Below are positions 40,431 through 50,509 of a stretch of DNA of 64,000 nt, in pieces; within the stretch, counting starts at the first letter, position 1; each line of letters starts with the position of its first letter. The DNA is from Sphingomonas bacterium. Lineage in GTDB: Bacteria > Pseudomonadota > Alphaproteobacteria > Sphingomonadales > Sphingomonadaceae. Below the pieces are notes generated by a model. The model was not told where the DNA came from and searched no databases. It saw only the letters and a program-made list of their open reading frames with translations. The stretch lies in assembly GCA_030149245.1 (NCBI GenBank), contig JASBRX010000035.1, positions 1 through 64,000 on the forward strand. The letters are read 5' to 3'. A program made the translations under genes and the position numbers.

Positions 40431-41638
40431 TGCTCGGCACCACCTTCACCCTCGCGATCCGCTCGATCCTGCGGCACAAGCTGCGCTCGTTCCTGACGAC
40501 GCTCGGCATCATCATCGGCGTGGCGGCGGTGGTGGCGATGGTCACGCTCGGCAACGCGACCACGGCGGCGGTGCAGCAGCAGATCGCCAGCCTGGGCACC
40601 AACATCCTGCAGGTGCGTCCGGGCCAGGGCTTTGGCCGCGGCGGCGGCGGCCCGCGCCCGCCCGATTTCGAGGAACAGGATGTCGAGGCGATCCGCGAGC
40701 AGATCGCCGGGGTCACTGCCGTCGCGCCCCAGGCGCAGGCGACCGGCACCGCGATCTATAACGGCGCGAACTGGTCGACCACGATCAACGGCACCGGCAA
40801 CGCCTATTTTCAGGTCCAGCCCTGGCCGCTGACCGGCGGGCGCACCTTCTCTCCGGCGGAGGAAGCGGCGGGCAAGGCGGTGTGCATCATCGGCAATACC
40901 GTGCGGCAGAACCTGTTCCGCGGGGGCGAGGCGATCGGGCGGCGCATCCGCGTCAACGACGTGTCGTGCGACGTGATCGGCACCCTGTCGACGCGCGGAC
41001 AGGCCGGTTTTGGCGGCGATCAGGACGACGTCATCCTCATGCCGATCAAGACGGTGCAGCGCCGCTTTTCTGGCAATCGCGACATCCGGCTGATGCTGGT
41101 CGGGGTCGATGCGGCCTATGACACCGCGACGGTGCAGGCGTCGCTGAGCGACCTGTTGCGCGAGCGGCGCGGGATCGAGCCGGGCGAGCAGGACAATTTC
41201 AACATCTTCGACACCGCGCAGATCAGCGCGACGCTGACCGGGACGACGCAGCTGCTGACCAGCATCGTCGCGACCGTCGCGGCGATCAGCCTGATCGTCG
41301 GCGGCATCGGCATCATGAATATCATGCTGGTCAGCGTGACCGAACGCACACGGGAGATCGGCATTCGCCTGGCGATCGGCGCGGTCGCGCGCGAGGTGCT
41401 GATGCAGTTCCTGGTCGAGGCGATCGTGCTGTCGATGCTGGGCGGTGTCATCGGCCTGTTGGTGGCGCAGCTTGTGATCGCGATCCTGACCCCGGTGATG
41501 CAGGTCCCGTGGACGTTCGATCTTCAGATCAACATCATCGCCTTTGCCATCGCGGCGGCGATCGGGGTGATCTTCGGCTTCTTCCCGGCCCGGCGCGCGG
41601 CGAGTCTGAACCCGATCGACGCGCTGCGACATGAGTAA
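40430..41638 (+). CDS. MacB-type ABC transporter permease
   Basis: '[52 protein letters not shown]', FtsX C-terminal '[14 protein letters not shown]'. Confidence 0.94.
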   Translation: MLGTTFTLAIRSILRHKLRSFLTTLGIIIGVAAVVAMVTLGNATTAAVQQQIASLGTNILQVRPGQGFGRGGGGPRPPDFEEQDVEAIREQIAGVTAVAPQAQATGTAIYNGANWSTTINGTGNAYFQVQPWPLTGGRTFSPAEEAAGKAVCIIGNTVRQNLFRGGEAIGRRIRVNDVSCDVIGTLSTRGQAGFGGDQDDVILMPIKTVQRRFSGNRDIRLMLVGVDAAYDTATVQASLSDLLRERRGIEPGEQDNFNIFDTAQISATLTGTTQLLTSIVATVAAISLIVGGIGIMNIMLVSVTERTREIGIRLAIGAVAREVLMQFLVEAIVLSMLGGVIGLLVAQLVIAILTPVMQVPWTFDLQINIIAFAIAAAIGVIFGFFPARRAASLNPIDALRHE

Positions 41639-41640
41639 GA

Positions 41641-42498
41641 CTAGCTGAACTGGAGCAGGATGAGGCCGAAGGCGAGCACCACCGCCGCAGCGATGCGGCG
41701 GCCGCCAAAGCCTTCGCCGAGCATCCATGCGCCCATCAGCGCCGCCCACACTACGGCGGTCTCGCGCAGCGCCGATACCTTCGCCACCTCCATCAGCGAG
41801 AAGGCGTAGAGCGCCGAGCCGAACGAAACGCTCGACAGCGCCCCCGCCGCAACGCCGTGCTTCCACGTCGCCTTGACCGCCCGACCAAGCTCGCGACGGC
41901 GGAGCAGCAGCGCGGTGGTGGTGATGCAGACGCTGTCGAGCATGAACAGCCACACGATATAGGTGAACGGGCTCGGCGCGACGCGCACCCCGCGCGCGTC
42001 GGCCATGTTGTACAGCGCGACCCCGATTGCCGTCGCAAAAGCCCAGCCCAGCGCCACCTTGTCGGGGTGCGCGGCAAGCGTCACGCCGCGCGCGGGCAAT
42101 GCGAACACGATCACCGCGCCGGTCGCAATCACCAGCCCGATCCAGCCGATCAACGGCAGCTGCTCGCGCAACACCAGCACCGCGAACCCGGCGGTAAGCA
42201 GCGGAGCGACCCCGCGCATGATCGGGAATACCAGGCTCAGGTCGCCGCGCTGCATCGCGCGGACCAGGCAGATCTGATAGGCGAAATGCGCCGGCACCGC
42301 CCAGGCAAGCGCGGACCAAGTCTCCGCATCGGGCAGCGGCACGATCAGCGCGAAGGGCGCGATCACCACCGCCGCGCTCGACGACAGCAGCGCCCGCGCG
42401 ACGAGAATGTCGTCGCCGCGCTTCACCACCAAATTGGTCAGCGCGAGGCTGAAGGCCGAGATCAGGCCAAGCGCGATGGCGAGCGCCTGATCACCCAT
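41641..42498 (-). CDS. EamA/DMT family transporter
   Basis: 10-TM DMT-like pattern, two EamA halves. Confidence 0.85.
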   Translation of the reverse strand: MGDQALAIALGLISAFSLALTNLVVKRGDDILVARALLSSSAAVVIAPFALIVPLPDAETWSALAWAVPAHFAYQICLVRAMQRGDLSLVFPIMRGVAPLLTAGFAVLVLREQLPLIGWIGLVIATGAVIVFALPARGVTLAAHPDKVALGWAFATAIGVALYNMADARGVRVAPSPFTYIVWLFMLDSVCITTTALLLRRRELGRAVKATWKHGVAAGALSSVSFGSALYAFSLMEVAKVSALRETAVVWAALMGAWMLGEGFGGRRIAAAVVLAFGLILLQFS

Positions 42499-43063
42499 GG
42501 ATCAGCCGTTCCAAATCCTCCGGCGTATCGACATCGACCAGCTCGGCGGGCGGGACGACGATATGATGCCCCCGCCGCACCAGGTCGCGCGCGCCCATAT
42601 CGCCCTGCGCGGCGAGCAGGTCGGGGAGGTGCGCGCGGCCGAATAGCGCGGGCGGGCGCGGGACCACCCCGTCGCTCGACGCCACGATCGCGTCCTCCCC
42701 CGCTGCATGGTCGAGCAGCCGGTAGATCTGCGTCGCGGTGACGCGCGGCATGTCGGCCAGCGCGATCACCACCGCATCGGGATCGCTGTGCAGCGCCGCC
42801 TCTACCCCCAGCCGCAGCGATCGGCCCATCCCCGCCGCCGGATCGTCATTGACCACGACGTCATAACCGCAGCTGGCGAGGTCGAGCGCGGTTTCCGCAA
42901 CCACGCCGATCCGCGCGGCGAACGGCACCGCCTCCAGCGCCACCACGACATGCAGGCCGAGCGGGCGGCCGAGATACGGGATGGTCAGCTTGTCCGCCGC
43001 CCCGAACCGGCGCGAGCGTCCGGCGGCGAGCAGCACCAGCGCCGTGCGTTCAGCGCGGATCAT
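42491..43063 (-). CDS. MobA-like nucleotidyltransferase (MocA/CoxI-associated type)
   Basis: 'VLLAAGRSRRFGAADKLTIPYLGRPLGLHVV...VIALADMPRVTATQIYRLL'. Confidence 0.9.
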   Translation of the reverse strand: MIRAERTALVLLAAGRSRRFGAADKLTIPYLGRPLGLHVVVALEAVPFAARIGVVAETALDLASCGYDVVVNDDPAAGMGRSLRLGVEAALHSDPDAVVIALADMPRVTATQIYRLLDHAAGEDAIVASSDGVVPRPPALFGRAHLPDLLAAQGDMGARDLVRRGHHIVVPPAELVDVDTPEDLERLIHG

Positions 43064-43964
43064 GCAGCGCCCGCACCATGCCCGCAGCGATCGACAGCGC
43101 GATCTCCGCCGGGCCGACCGCGCCGATATCGATCCCCGCCGGCCCCTCGATCCGGTCGATCTGGTCGGTCGTCAGGTCAGCGGCAAGCCGCTCGCGCCGC
43201 GCCGCATGGCTTTTTCGCGATCCCAGCGCCGCAACATAGCCCGCCCCGCCGTTCAGCGCCGCGATCAGCGCGGGATCGTCGATCTTCGGATCGTGGCTCA
43301 GCGTGACCACCGCGGTCGCGCCGTCGGGACGCAGCGCCGCTATCGCCTCGTCCGGCCAGCGATCGTCCAAGGTGACGCCGGGGAAGCGTTCGGATGTAAG
43401 GAATCGCCCGCGCGGATCGATCACCACCGTCGCGATGCCGAGTTCGCGGGCGAGTCCGGCGAGCACCTGCGCGATCTGCACCGCGCCGACGATCAGCAAC
43501 CGGCGCGGCGGCTCGTAGCGGTTGATGAAGGCGCCGGGCAGCGGCTCTGCGCGGCTGCGCCCGGTCGTCAGGTCGGTCGCCACCTCCAGCGCCCTCCCCT
43601 CGCCCCGCGCCGCCGCAATCGCATCGAACAGCGCCGGGTCGAAGCCTTCCGCCGAGACCGGCTGCACCATCACCTCGATCTCGCCACCGCACGGCAGGCC
43701 GACTTCCCATGCCGCCGCATCGGCGACGCCATAGCGGCGCAGTGCGAACGGCGCGCCCGCAATCACCTCTGCCGCCACCGCCATGATATCGGCCTCGACG
43801 CAGCCGCCCGACACCGATCCTTCGAACCGGCCGTCTTCATGCACCAGCAAATGGCTGCCGCGCGGACGCGGGGCCGATCCCCAGGTCGAGACGACGGTCG
43901 CCAGCGCCATGCGCGCCCCGGCCCAGCCGCGCGCGGCGGCGATCACGCTGTCATTATCGGCCAT
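43050..43964 (-). CDS. XdhC/CoxI family protein
   Basis: 'MALATVVSTWGSAPRPRGSHLLVHEDGRFEGSVSGGCVEADI', 'VTLSHDPKIDDPALIAAL'. Confidence 0.93.
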   Translation of the reverse strand: MADNDSVIAAARGWAGARMALATVVSTWGSAPRPRGSHLLVHEDGRFEGSVSGGCVEADIMAVAAEVIAGAPFALRRYGVADAAAWEVGLPCGGEIEVMVQPVSAEGFDPALFDAIAAARGEGRALEVATDLTTGRSRAEPLPGAFINRYEPPRRLLIVGAVQIAQVLAGLARELGIATVVIDPRGRFLTSERFPGVTLDDRWPDEAIAALRPDGATAVVTLSHDPKIDDPALIAALNGGAGYVAALGSRKSHAARRERLAADLTTDQIDRIEGPAGIDIGAVGPAEIALSIAAGMVRALHDPR

Positions 43965-44010
43965 GGTGCCTCCATAATGTCATCCGAATCACCTAGCCGG
44001 GCCGTGGTAG

Positions 44011-44095
44011 CGGCACCAGCCCGCTCCCCCACCCGGCCACCCATCGGCAGGATATTCTGAAATGGGTGGCCGGGTGGGGGAGCGGGCTGGTGCCG
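44011..44095. repeat. Perfect 34-bp inverted repeat with 17-nt loop between divergent genes
   Basis: cggcaccagcccgctcccccacccggccacccat (44011-44044) / atgggtggccgggtgggggagcgggctggtgccg (44062-44095). Confidence 0.95.
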
Positions 44096-44132
44096 GACCC
44101 GCCGAGAGGCGGACAGGTTTGGAGATAAGACG

Positions 44133-45185
44133 ATGACAGGGATGTTGCGAGCGGCGCTGGTGCTGGCCATGATCGCGACACCCGCGCTTGCCAAGGAGGC
44201 CGTCATCGCGTCCAAGCCGATCATCATCGCGCATCGCGGCGCCAGCGGCGAGCGGCCCGAACACACGCTTGCGGCCTATCAACTTGCGATCGAACAGGGC
44301 GCCGATTTCATCGAGCCCGATCTGGTGATGACCAAGGATGGCCAGCTCGTCGCACGGCACGAAAATGACATCACCAGCACCACCGATGTGTCGCGCCGCA
44401 AGGAATTTGCCGACCGCAAGCGCACCAAGACGATCGACGGGGTCAGCTACACCGGCTGGTTCACCGAGGATTTCACGCTCGCCGAGCTCAAGACGCTGCG
44501 CGCCAAGGAACGGCTGCCATTGCTGCGCCGGGGGAACACCAAGTTCGACGGCCAGTTCGAAGTGCCGACGCTGCGCGAGATCATTGCGCTGGCGAAAGCG
44601 GCGAGCGCCAAGACCGGACGCACCATCGGCATCTATCCTGAAACCAAACACCCCAGCTATTTCGCCTCGATCGGCCTCCCGATGGAGGCGCTGCTGGTCG
44701 CGGAGCTGAAGGCCGCGGGCTGGGACCGCGCCGACGCACCGGTGTTCATCCAGTCGTTCGAGGTCAACAACCTGAAGGCATTGAAACAGCTCACGCAGGT
44801 GAAGCTGATCCAGCTGATGGCGGCCGAAGGCGGCCCGGCGGACGGCGCGCAGCCCAGCTACAAGGCGATGGCGACGCCCGAGGGACTGAAGGCGATCGCC
44901 GCCTATGCCAGCGGGGTCGGCCCGCAAAAGGACATGGTGGTGGCGGGCGACGGCACCGTCTCCGCGCTGGTCGCCGATGCGCATGCGGCGGGCCTCAAGG
45001 TCCATCCCTGGACCTTCCGCGCCGAAAACTACTTCCTCCCATCCGACCTGCGCAAGGGCATCAACCCCGCCGGCCATGGCGATATCGGCGCGGAGATTGC
45101 GCGTTTCCTGGCGGCGGGCGTGGATGGTTTATTTACCGATTACCCTTATCTGGGGGTGCAGGCGCGCGATCGGCATTCCCGCTGA
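44133..45185 (+). CDS. Glycerophosphodiester phosphodiesterase (periplasmic, GlpQ-like)
   Basis: Signal peptide; 'IIIAHRGASGERPEHTLAAYQLAIEQGADFIEPDLVMTKDGQLVARHE'. Confidence 0.95.
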   Translation: MTGMLRAALVLAMIATPALAKEAVIASKPIIIAHRGASGERPEHTLAAYQLAIEQGADFIEPDLVMTKDGQLVARHENDITSTTDVSRRKEFADRKRTKTIDGVSYTGWFTEDFTLAELKTLRAKERLPLLRRGNTKFDGQFEVPTLREIIALAKAASAKTGRTIGIYPETKHPSYFASIGLPMEALLVAELKAAGWDRADAPVFIQSFEVNNLKALKQLTQVKLIQLMAAEGGPADGAQPSYKAMATPEGLKAIAAYASGVGPQKDMVVAGDGTVSALVADAHAAGLKVHPWTFRAENYFLPSDLRKGINPAGHGDIGAEIARFLAAGVDGLFTDYPYLGVQARDRHSR

Positions 45186-45207
45186 ACGCCCGTTGAGGGA
45201 CTGCGCG

Positions 45208-45459
45208 ATGCGCAAGGGACTGATTATCGCCGTCGTCACGCTGCCGTTGCTGTCGGGCGGCTGCATCGCCAAGACCGCACTCGACGTCGTCACAGCACCG
45301 GTCAAGGTCGCGGGCAAGGCCGCCGACTGGGCGACCACCAGCCAGGACGAAGCCGACCGCAATTACGGCCGCAAGATGCGCGAGAAAGAGGCCAAGGAAG
45401 GCCGCGAGCGCAAGAAGCGCGACGAAAAGTGCCGCAAGGACCCCGACGACTGCGATTGA
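45208..45459 (+). CDS. Small lipoprotein-like protein, charged C-terminus
   Basis: MRKGLIIAVVTLPLLSGGCIAKTALDVVTAPVKVAGKAADWATTSQDEADRNYGRKMREKEAKEGRERKKRDEKCRKDPDDCD; lipobox LSGGC. Confidence 0.75.
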   Translation: MRKGLIIAVVTLPLLSGGCIAKTALDVVTAPVKVAGKAADWATTSQDEADRNYGRKMREKEAKEGRERKKRDEKCRKDPDDCD

Positions 45460-45469
45460 TGCGCGGTCG

Positions 45470-46186
45470 TTAGGCGCTCCGACCCAGTGTCTGCGCGATC
45501 GCGCGCAGCACCTCGGGCTTCATCTGCACCCATAAATGGCTCGAATCGACCTCGATCGATCGCGCGGTTTCGCACTCCGGCTCGTGACAGATCGCGCCAT
45601 TGACCAGCCCGTCGCTCGCGCTCCAGATCGCGGTCGCGGGAACCGGCAGCGGCGTGGCCGCCTCCTCCAGCATCGCGCGCACGGCCGGGTCGTCGGCGCG
45701 CTGCCCGCTGACCAGTTCAAACACGCGCCAGACATTGGTCGCGGTGGGCAGGCCTGCAAATGGCGAACTGACCGTAATCACCTCGCGCACCAGATCGGGG
45801 CTGCGATGCGCCGCGATCCGCGCCATGATGCCGCCTAGCGACACGCCGACCAGCGTCACCTTCTCCCCTGTCTCGCCATGCACCTGTGCGATCCGCTCGA
45901 TCAGCCGCTCGCCCTCCGCCCCGATCGCGCGCGCGCCGAAGTTGCGACCGAGCGCCCAGGGGTAGGCGCGATAGCCGAGCGCATCGAGATAGCGGCGCAT
46001 CACGATGTTGCTCATGTCGCTGTTGACCAGTCCCGGCAGCGTCATCACGGGTCGCCCGTCGCCGCGCGGCTCGGCCAGCAACTCCTTCCACGCGAACGGC
46101 AGCGACCCCAGCGACAATGCCGCGCGCGGCCATTCGGCGAGCAGAGCCGAAGCGGGGGGAGCCTTGGCTTCGACATTTACGGGCAT
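45470..46186 (-). CDS. Alpha/beta hydrolase (lipase/acyltransferase-like)
   Basis: 'VTLPGLVNSDMSNIVMRRYLDALGYRAYPWALGRN...KVTLVGVSLGGIMARIAAHRSPDLVREVITVSSPFAG' with GxSxG. Confidence 0.85.
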   Translation of the reverse strand: MPVNVEAKAPPASALLAEWPRAALSLGSLPFAWKELLAEPRGDGRPVMTLPGLVNSDMSNIVMRRYLDALGYRAYPWALGRNFGARAIGAEGERLIERIAQVHGETGEKVTLVGVSLGGIMARIAAHRSPDLVREVITVSSPFAGLPTATNVWRVFELVSGQRADDPAVRAMLEEAATPLPVPATAIWSASDGLVNGAICHEPECETARSIEVDSSHLWVQMKPEVLRAIAQTLGRSA

Positions 46187-46263
46187 CGCATCACTCCTCA
46201 CCGACACAAGCTCCGGCAAACCCCTCGGTTCCGCACGTCGCGCGCCCATGCTATGCTGCGGAC

Positions 46264-47133
46264 ATGATGAGTGAAACCCATGTTTTGGAGCGTCCCCCGG
46301 AAGGCGCGGGCGCCGATTGGACGATCCCGCAGAATTGGGACGCCTTCACGGCCGAAGAACATGCCGTGTGGGACACGCTGTACGAACGGCAGATCAAGCT
46401 GTTGCCCGGTCGCGCGTCGAAGGCGTTTCTGCGCGGGCTCGACCTGCTCAAGCTCTCCGAAAGCGGCATCCCCAATTTCGAGGAGCTGTCGGAGCGGCTG
46501 ATGAAGGCGACGGGGTGGCAGGTGGTTGCCGTCCCCGGCCTGGTCCCCGATGACGTGTTCTTCGATCATATGGCCAATCGCCGCTTCGTCGCAGGCAATT
46601 TCATCCGCCGCGCCGACCAGCTCGATTATCTGCAGGAACCCGACGTCTTCCACGACGTGTTCGGCCATGTCCCGCTGCTCGCCGACCCGGTGTTCGCCGA
46701 TTATATGGAAGCCTATGGCCGCGGCGGGCTGCGCGCGCTGGAACATGGCGCGCTCAAGCAGCTCTCGCGCCTCTATTGGTACACGGTCGAGTTCGGCCTG
46801 ATAGAGGAAGGTGACGATTTGCGCATCTATGGTGCGGGGATCGTGTCCAGCCATGGCGAGAGCCGCTACGCGCTCGACAGCGACAGCCCGAACCGGATCG
46901 GCTTCGACCTCAAGCGCGTGATGCGGACCGAGTATCGCATCGACGATTTCCAGCAGAATTACTTCGTCATCCCGAGCTTCGACGAACTGCTGCGGGTGAC
47001 GGTGGAGACCGATTTCGCGCCGCTTTACGAGGAAATCCTGGCCCAGCCGGATATCGCCATTGCCGCGATCGAACCGGGGGATCGGGTGATCACGCTGGGG
47101 ACGCAGGACTATGCGCGCGGGCGGGATGGGTGA
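46264..47133 (+). CDS. phhA: Phenylalanine 4-monooxygenase
   Basis: 'RRADQLDYLQEPDVFHDVFGHVPLLADPVFADYM', 'YWYTVEFGLIEEGDDLRIYGAGIVSSHGES'. Confidence 0.96.
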   Translation: MMSETHVLERPPEGAGADWTIPQNWDAFTAEEHAVWDTLYERQIKLLPGRASKAFLRGLDLLKLSESGIPNFEELSERLMKATGWQVVAVPGLVPDDVFFDHMANRRFVAGNFIRRADQLDYLQEPDVFHDVFGHVPLLADPVFADYMEAYGRGGLRALEHGALKQLSRLYWYTVEFGLIEEGDDLRIYGAGIVSSHGESRYALDSDSPNRIGFDLKRVMRTEYRIDDFQQNYFVIPSFDELLRVTVETDFAPLYEEILAQPDIAIAAIEPGDRVITLGTQDYARGRDG

Positions 47134-47144
47134 TCTTATTTTAC

Positions 47145-47228
47145 CGTCACCCCGGGCTTGACCCGGGGTCCCGCTTGTTCACGCGGCGGACAAGGCAGCG
47201 GGACCCCGGCTCAAGGCCGGGGTGACGA
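47145..47228. repeat. Palindromic intergenic repeat family B, copy 3 (convergent gap)
   Basis: cgtcaccccgggcttgacccggggtcccgct ... agcgggaccccggctcaaggccggggtgacg. Confidence 0.82.
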
Positions 47229-47239
47229 GGAATATTGCC

Positions 47240-48217
47240 TCACCAGCTCCCGAACCCCGGTGCCAGCCCCTGCCCGTCCGGGCCCGGCCGCGTGGTGCGG
47301 CCCCAGCCATAGCGCGTCCGCTTGCGCAGCCGCAGCGTCGGCCAGTCGCCCATCGGGGTCTTGCCCGCGAGGCGCAGGCCGTGGCGGCGATACGCCCCGG
47401 CGACGCGCTCCGCCTGCGTCTCCAGCAAGCCCGCCAGGATCAGCGTCCCGCCCTCCGCCAACACCGCGCTGATGCTCGGCGCCAGCTCGATCAGCGGCCC
47501 CGCCAGCACATTGGCGATGACGAGGTCATAGGGCGCGCGGCCGGTGAGCAGCGGATGCTCCAGCCCGGCGGCGGCGGCGAGCGCAAGCTGGCCCTGCATC
47601 ACCCCGAGCGGCACGCCGTTGATCGCCGCATTCTCCGCGGTCACCTCGACCGACACCGGATCGATGTCCGATGCGGTGGCATAGGCACGCGGCCACAAAT
47701 GCATCGCGGCAAAGGCGAGGAGGCCAGTGCCGGTGCCGATATCGATCAGGTTATCGACCCGCTCCCCGCGCGCGCGCATCGCGTCGAGCGTGCGCAGGCA
47801 CCCGGCGGTGGTCTCATGCGTGCCCGTGCCGAAGGCCCGGCTCGCTTCGATCTGGAGGGTTTTCGCGCCCGCTGGCACCTCGCCCCGATTGGTCGAGGTG
47901 TGGACATAGAAGCGCCCGGCATGGACCGGCGCGATCCCCTGCTGGCTCAGCGTCACCCAATCCTCGTCCGGGATCTGCTCGACCACTTCCTTCGCCTTCT
48001 TCGCGCTCGGCACCAGCGTGCGGACCGCCGCGATGTCGGCCTTGCCCGGCTTCGCCTCGAAATAAGCCTCCAGCTGCCAGGCGAGCGGATCGTCGGGGAT
48101 CGTCTCGCTGGTCAACAGCACCGGCGCGGGGTCAATGCCGAGCAGCTCCGCCCCCTCGAAATCGATCGCTTCGGCCTCGTCACGGGTGCACGGCAGGGTG
48201 AGTTTCCACGAACTCAT
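47240..48217 (-). CDS. prmA: Ribosomal protein L11 methyltransferase
   Basis: 'EASRAFGTGTHETTAGCLRTLD...NLIDIGTGTGLLAFAAMHLW...YDLVIANVLAGPLIELAP'. Confidence 0.93.
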   Translation of the reverse strand: MSSWKLTLPCTRDEAEAIDFEGAELLGIDPAPVLLTSETIPDDPLAWQLEAYFEAKPGKADIAAVRTLVPSAKKAKEVVEQIPDEDWVTLSQQGIAPVHAGRFYVHTSTNRGEVPAGAKTLQIEASRAFGTGTHETTAGCLRTLDAMRARGERVDNLIDIGTGTGLLAFAAMHLWPRAYATASDIDPVSVEVTAENAAINGVPLGVMQGQLALAAAAGLEHPLLTGRAPYDLVIANVLAGPLIELAPSISAVLAEGGTLILAGLLETQAERVAGAYRRHGLRLAGKTPMGDWPTLRLRKRTRYGWGRTTRPGPDGQGLAPGFGSW

Positions 48218-48915
48218 CGCACGTAACTCGCGCCGTTCACGTCGAGCACCGCGCCGGTCATCGACGCGGGGGCCTCAAGCGCGCAGAAGCGGGCCATGGT
48301 CGCCACCTCATCGGGCATGGCGACGCGGCCCAAGGGGATGTCGGCGAGCAATTTGTCGCCGCCGCGGCTGGCCAGATAGTCCTCGGCCATGCCGGTCATG
48401 GTGAAGCCGGGGCAGATCGCGAAGGCGAGGATGTTCTCCTTCGCATAGCCGCGCGCGATGCTCTTGGTCATGCCGACCATGCCCGCCTTCGACGCGGCAT
48501 AGTGCCAGTGCGCCGGCGAATCGCCGCGATAGGCCGCGCGGCTGGCGATGTTGACCAGACGACCGCCCTCCCCGCGCTCCTGCCAGTGTTTGACGGCGAA
48601 ACGGCTGAGCTGCGCCGAGGCAGTCAGATTGACCTGCATCGTCCGCTCCCACGCCGCGAGCCAGGCATCGTCGTCCATGTCGATCGGGGCCGCCTCGAAA
48701 ATCCCGGCATTGTTGATCAGCACATCGATCCGCCCGTCGAGCTGGTCGAGCGCCATCTGCCACAGGGCGGCGGGGGCCGCAGGATCGGTGAAGTCGGCGG
48801 GGATGCCGCTCGCCGTCCCCTGCCCCACCGCGCGCACGTCGCGGCCGTCGAAGCTGGCGAGGATCGCGGCGCCGATACCGCGGCTGGCACCGGTCACTAG
48901 GATATGGGTGGTCAT
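48214..48915 (-). CDS. SDR family oxidoreductase
   Basis: 'HILVTGASRGIGAAILASF', 'YAASKAGMVGMTKSIARGYAKENI'. Confidence 0.92.
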   Translation of the reverse strand: MTTHILVTGASRGIGAAILASFDGRDVRAVGQGTASGIPADFTDPAAPAALWQMALDQLDGRIDVLINNAGIFEAAPIDMDDDAWLAAWERTMQVNLTASAQLSRFAVKHWQERGEGGRLVNIASRAAYRGDSPAHWHYAASKAGMVGMTKSIARGYAKENILAFAICPGFTMTGMAEDYLASRGGDKLLADIPLGRVAMPDEVATMARFCALEAPASMTGAVLDVNGASYVR

Positions 48916-48952
48916 GGCGACCCGGTTAGTCGGAACGCCCCGCATGTCAAAT

Positions 48953-49123
48953 CTCCCCTCCTGCTTGCGGGAGCAGAGCGCAACGCCCGTTCGCCCTGAG
49001 CTTGTCGAAGGGCCAACGTACAACAGATGTTTGGAACCGCCCTTCGACAAGCTCAGGGCAAACGGGCTTTTGGTCGCCTGTGGACAGGCCCTCCCCTAGC
49101 CCCTCCCGCAAGCGGGAGGGGGA
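48953..49123. repeat. Composite intergenic repeat: family C copy 2 (48985-49067) flanked by inverted gcgggag/ctcccgc arms
   Basis: gcccgttcgccctgagcttgtcgaaggg ... cccttcgacaagctcagggcaaacgggc, bracketed by ctcccctcctgcttgcgggag and ctcccgcaagcgggagggg. Confidence 0.75.
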
Positions 49124-49132
49124 CTAGAAAGG

Positions 49133-50497
49133 TTACGCCGCCACGCTGGACGAAAAGCTGGTGGCCGCGTCGCTGAGCTGCCCCAGCCGCGCGTCGATCT
49201 CGCCAAAGGCCGTTTCCAGCGAGTCGATCTCGCCCGCCACCGCATGGCTGTCCGCGCGGATCGCGCTGATCGTGTCGGACATCGAATCCGCCGCCAGCGC
49301 GGTTTCGTCAACTGCTGCGGTGATCGCGGTCACCGTTTGCGCCTGCATCGCCATTGCATCGCGGATGCGGTCGGCGCTCGCCTGAACCTCGCTCACCGTC
49401 GCGCGGATCGTGGTGCTGGTGGCGACGGTCTGGTCGGTTGCCGACTGGATCGCGGCGATCTTGGCCGCGATGTCGTCGGTCGCGCGCGCGGTCTGGCTGG
49501 CGAGGCTCTTCACTTCCTGCGCCACCACGGCAAAGCCGCGTCCGGCATCGCCAGCCCGGGCCGCTTCGATCGTCGCATTGAGCGCGAGCAAATTGGTCTG
49601 CCCGGCGATCTCGCGGATCAGGCCCAGGATCGATTCGATCGACTGGGCATGCCCGGCCAGCGTCGCGCTCATCAGCACCGCCTCGCTCGCATGCGCGCTG
49701 GCGCGTTGCGCCACGTCGCTCGCCCCCTCGACCTGTGCGCGGACATCCTCGATCGCGCGGATCAGGCCAGCGGCGGTGGACGCTGCCTCGCGCATCGCCA
49801 GCGCCGATTGCTCGGCAGCGGCGGCAACCTCGTTGGTCTTGCCCTGCATCCCGCGCGCCGCGTTCGCCGCGCCGCGCGCCTGATCGCGGACGCGCGCGCC
49901 CAGCCCGCTGGTCTCGTCGATGGTGCTGGCGATATCGGCGCGGAAGCGATCCGACTGGGTCTGGCGCGCACGGCGGGCGAGCTGCGCGTCGCGCACGCCC
50001 AGCTGCGACGCCATCAGGTCCGCCTCCAGCATCGCCATCCGGGTCATCACGTCGCTCAGCTGGCGCAGCGTCGTCACATCATCGCCCAGCCGCTCGGCCA
50101 GCAGCTCATAGGTCCGCGCGTGCGCACAGGCGAGCGCCGAGAGCAGCGCCGGCAGCGGGATGCGCGCGCGATGCGTATCGTCGGCATGCTGGAGCGCCAT
50201 GTCGACCCAATCGCTCTCGAACGTCCTGGAATATTTGGCGCGGGTATAGCGCGTGCTCTCGACGATGCGCTGCTCCAGCCGCTCGCCCACGAAGAATGAC
50301 CGCACATGCGCAGTCGCGGGCAGCGCCAGATAATGCGTCCAGAATGCCCGCGCGATCGTCTCACAGTCGTCGCCGATCAGTGCGCCGATCCGCTCCGCAT
50401 TCTGCGTGATCGCGCCGTCCCAGTCATAGTCGCGAATGCGCGCGGCAAAGGGGCGGTCATCGCCGCTCCATTGCCCGAGCTCCTTGGCTCCGGCCAT
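49133..50497 (-). CDS. Globin-coupled, soluble methyl-accepting chemotaxis-like protein
   Basis: N-terminal globin-like helical domain '...[35 protein letters not shown]'; C-terminal MCP hairpin '[47 protein letters not shown]'; no TM segment. Confidence 0.85.
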   Translation of the reverse strand: MAGAKELGQWSGDDRPFAARIRDYDWDGAITQNAERIGALIGDDCETIARAFWTHYLALPATAHVRSFFVGERLEQRIVESTRYTRAKYSRTFESDWVDMALQHADDTHRARIPLPALLSALACAHARTYELLAERLGDDVTTLRQLSDVMTRMAMLEADLMASQLGVRDAQLARRARQTQSDRFRADIASTIDETSGLGARVRDQARGAANAARGMQGKTNEVAAAAEQSALAMREAASTAAGLIRAIEDVRAQVEGASDVAQRASAHASEAVLMSATLAGHAQSIESILGLIREIAGQTNLLALNATIEAARAGDAGRGFAVVAQEVKSLASQTARATDDIAAKIAAIQSATDQTVATSTTIRATVSEVQASADRIRDAMAMQAQTVTAITAAVDETALAADSMSDTISAIRADSHAVAGEIDSLETAFGEIDARLGQLSDAATSFSSSVAA

Positions 50498-50509
50498 CCA
50501 ACCCCTCCA

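Noticed and set aside
36855-41638. MacAB/TolC-like operon as a novel system
   Set aside because: Outer-membrane factor, adaptor, ATPase and permease in standard order with overlapping starts; a common tripartite export arrangement.
44011-44095. Rho-independent terminator at the 34-bp inverted repeat
   Set aside because: Flanking genes diverge from it, so neither ends there; no T tract; arms far longer than typical terminators.
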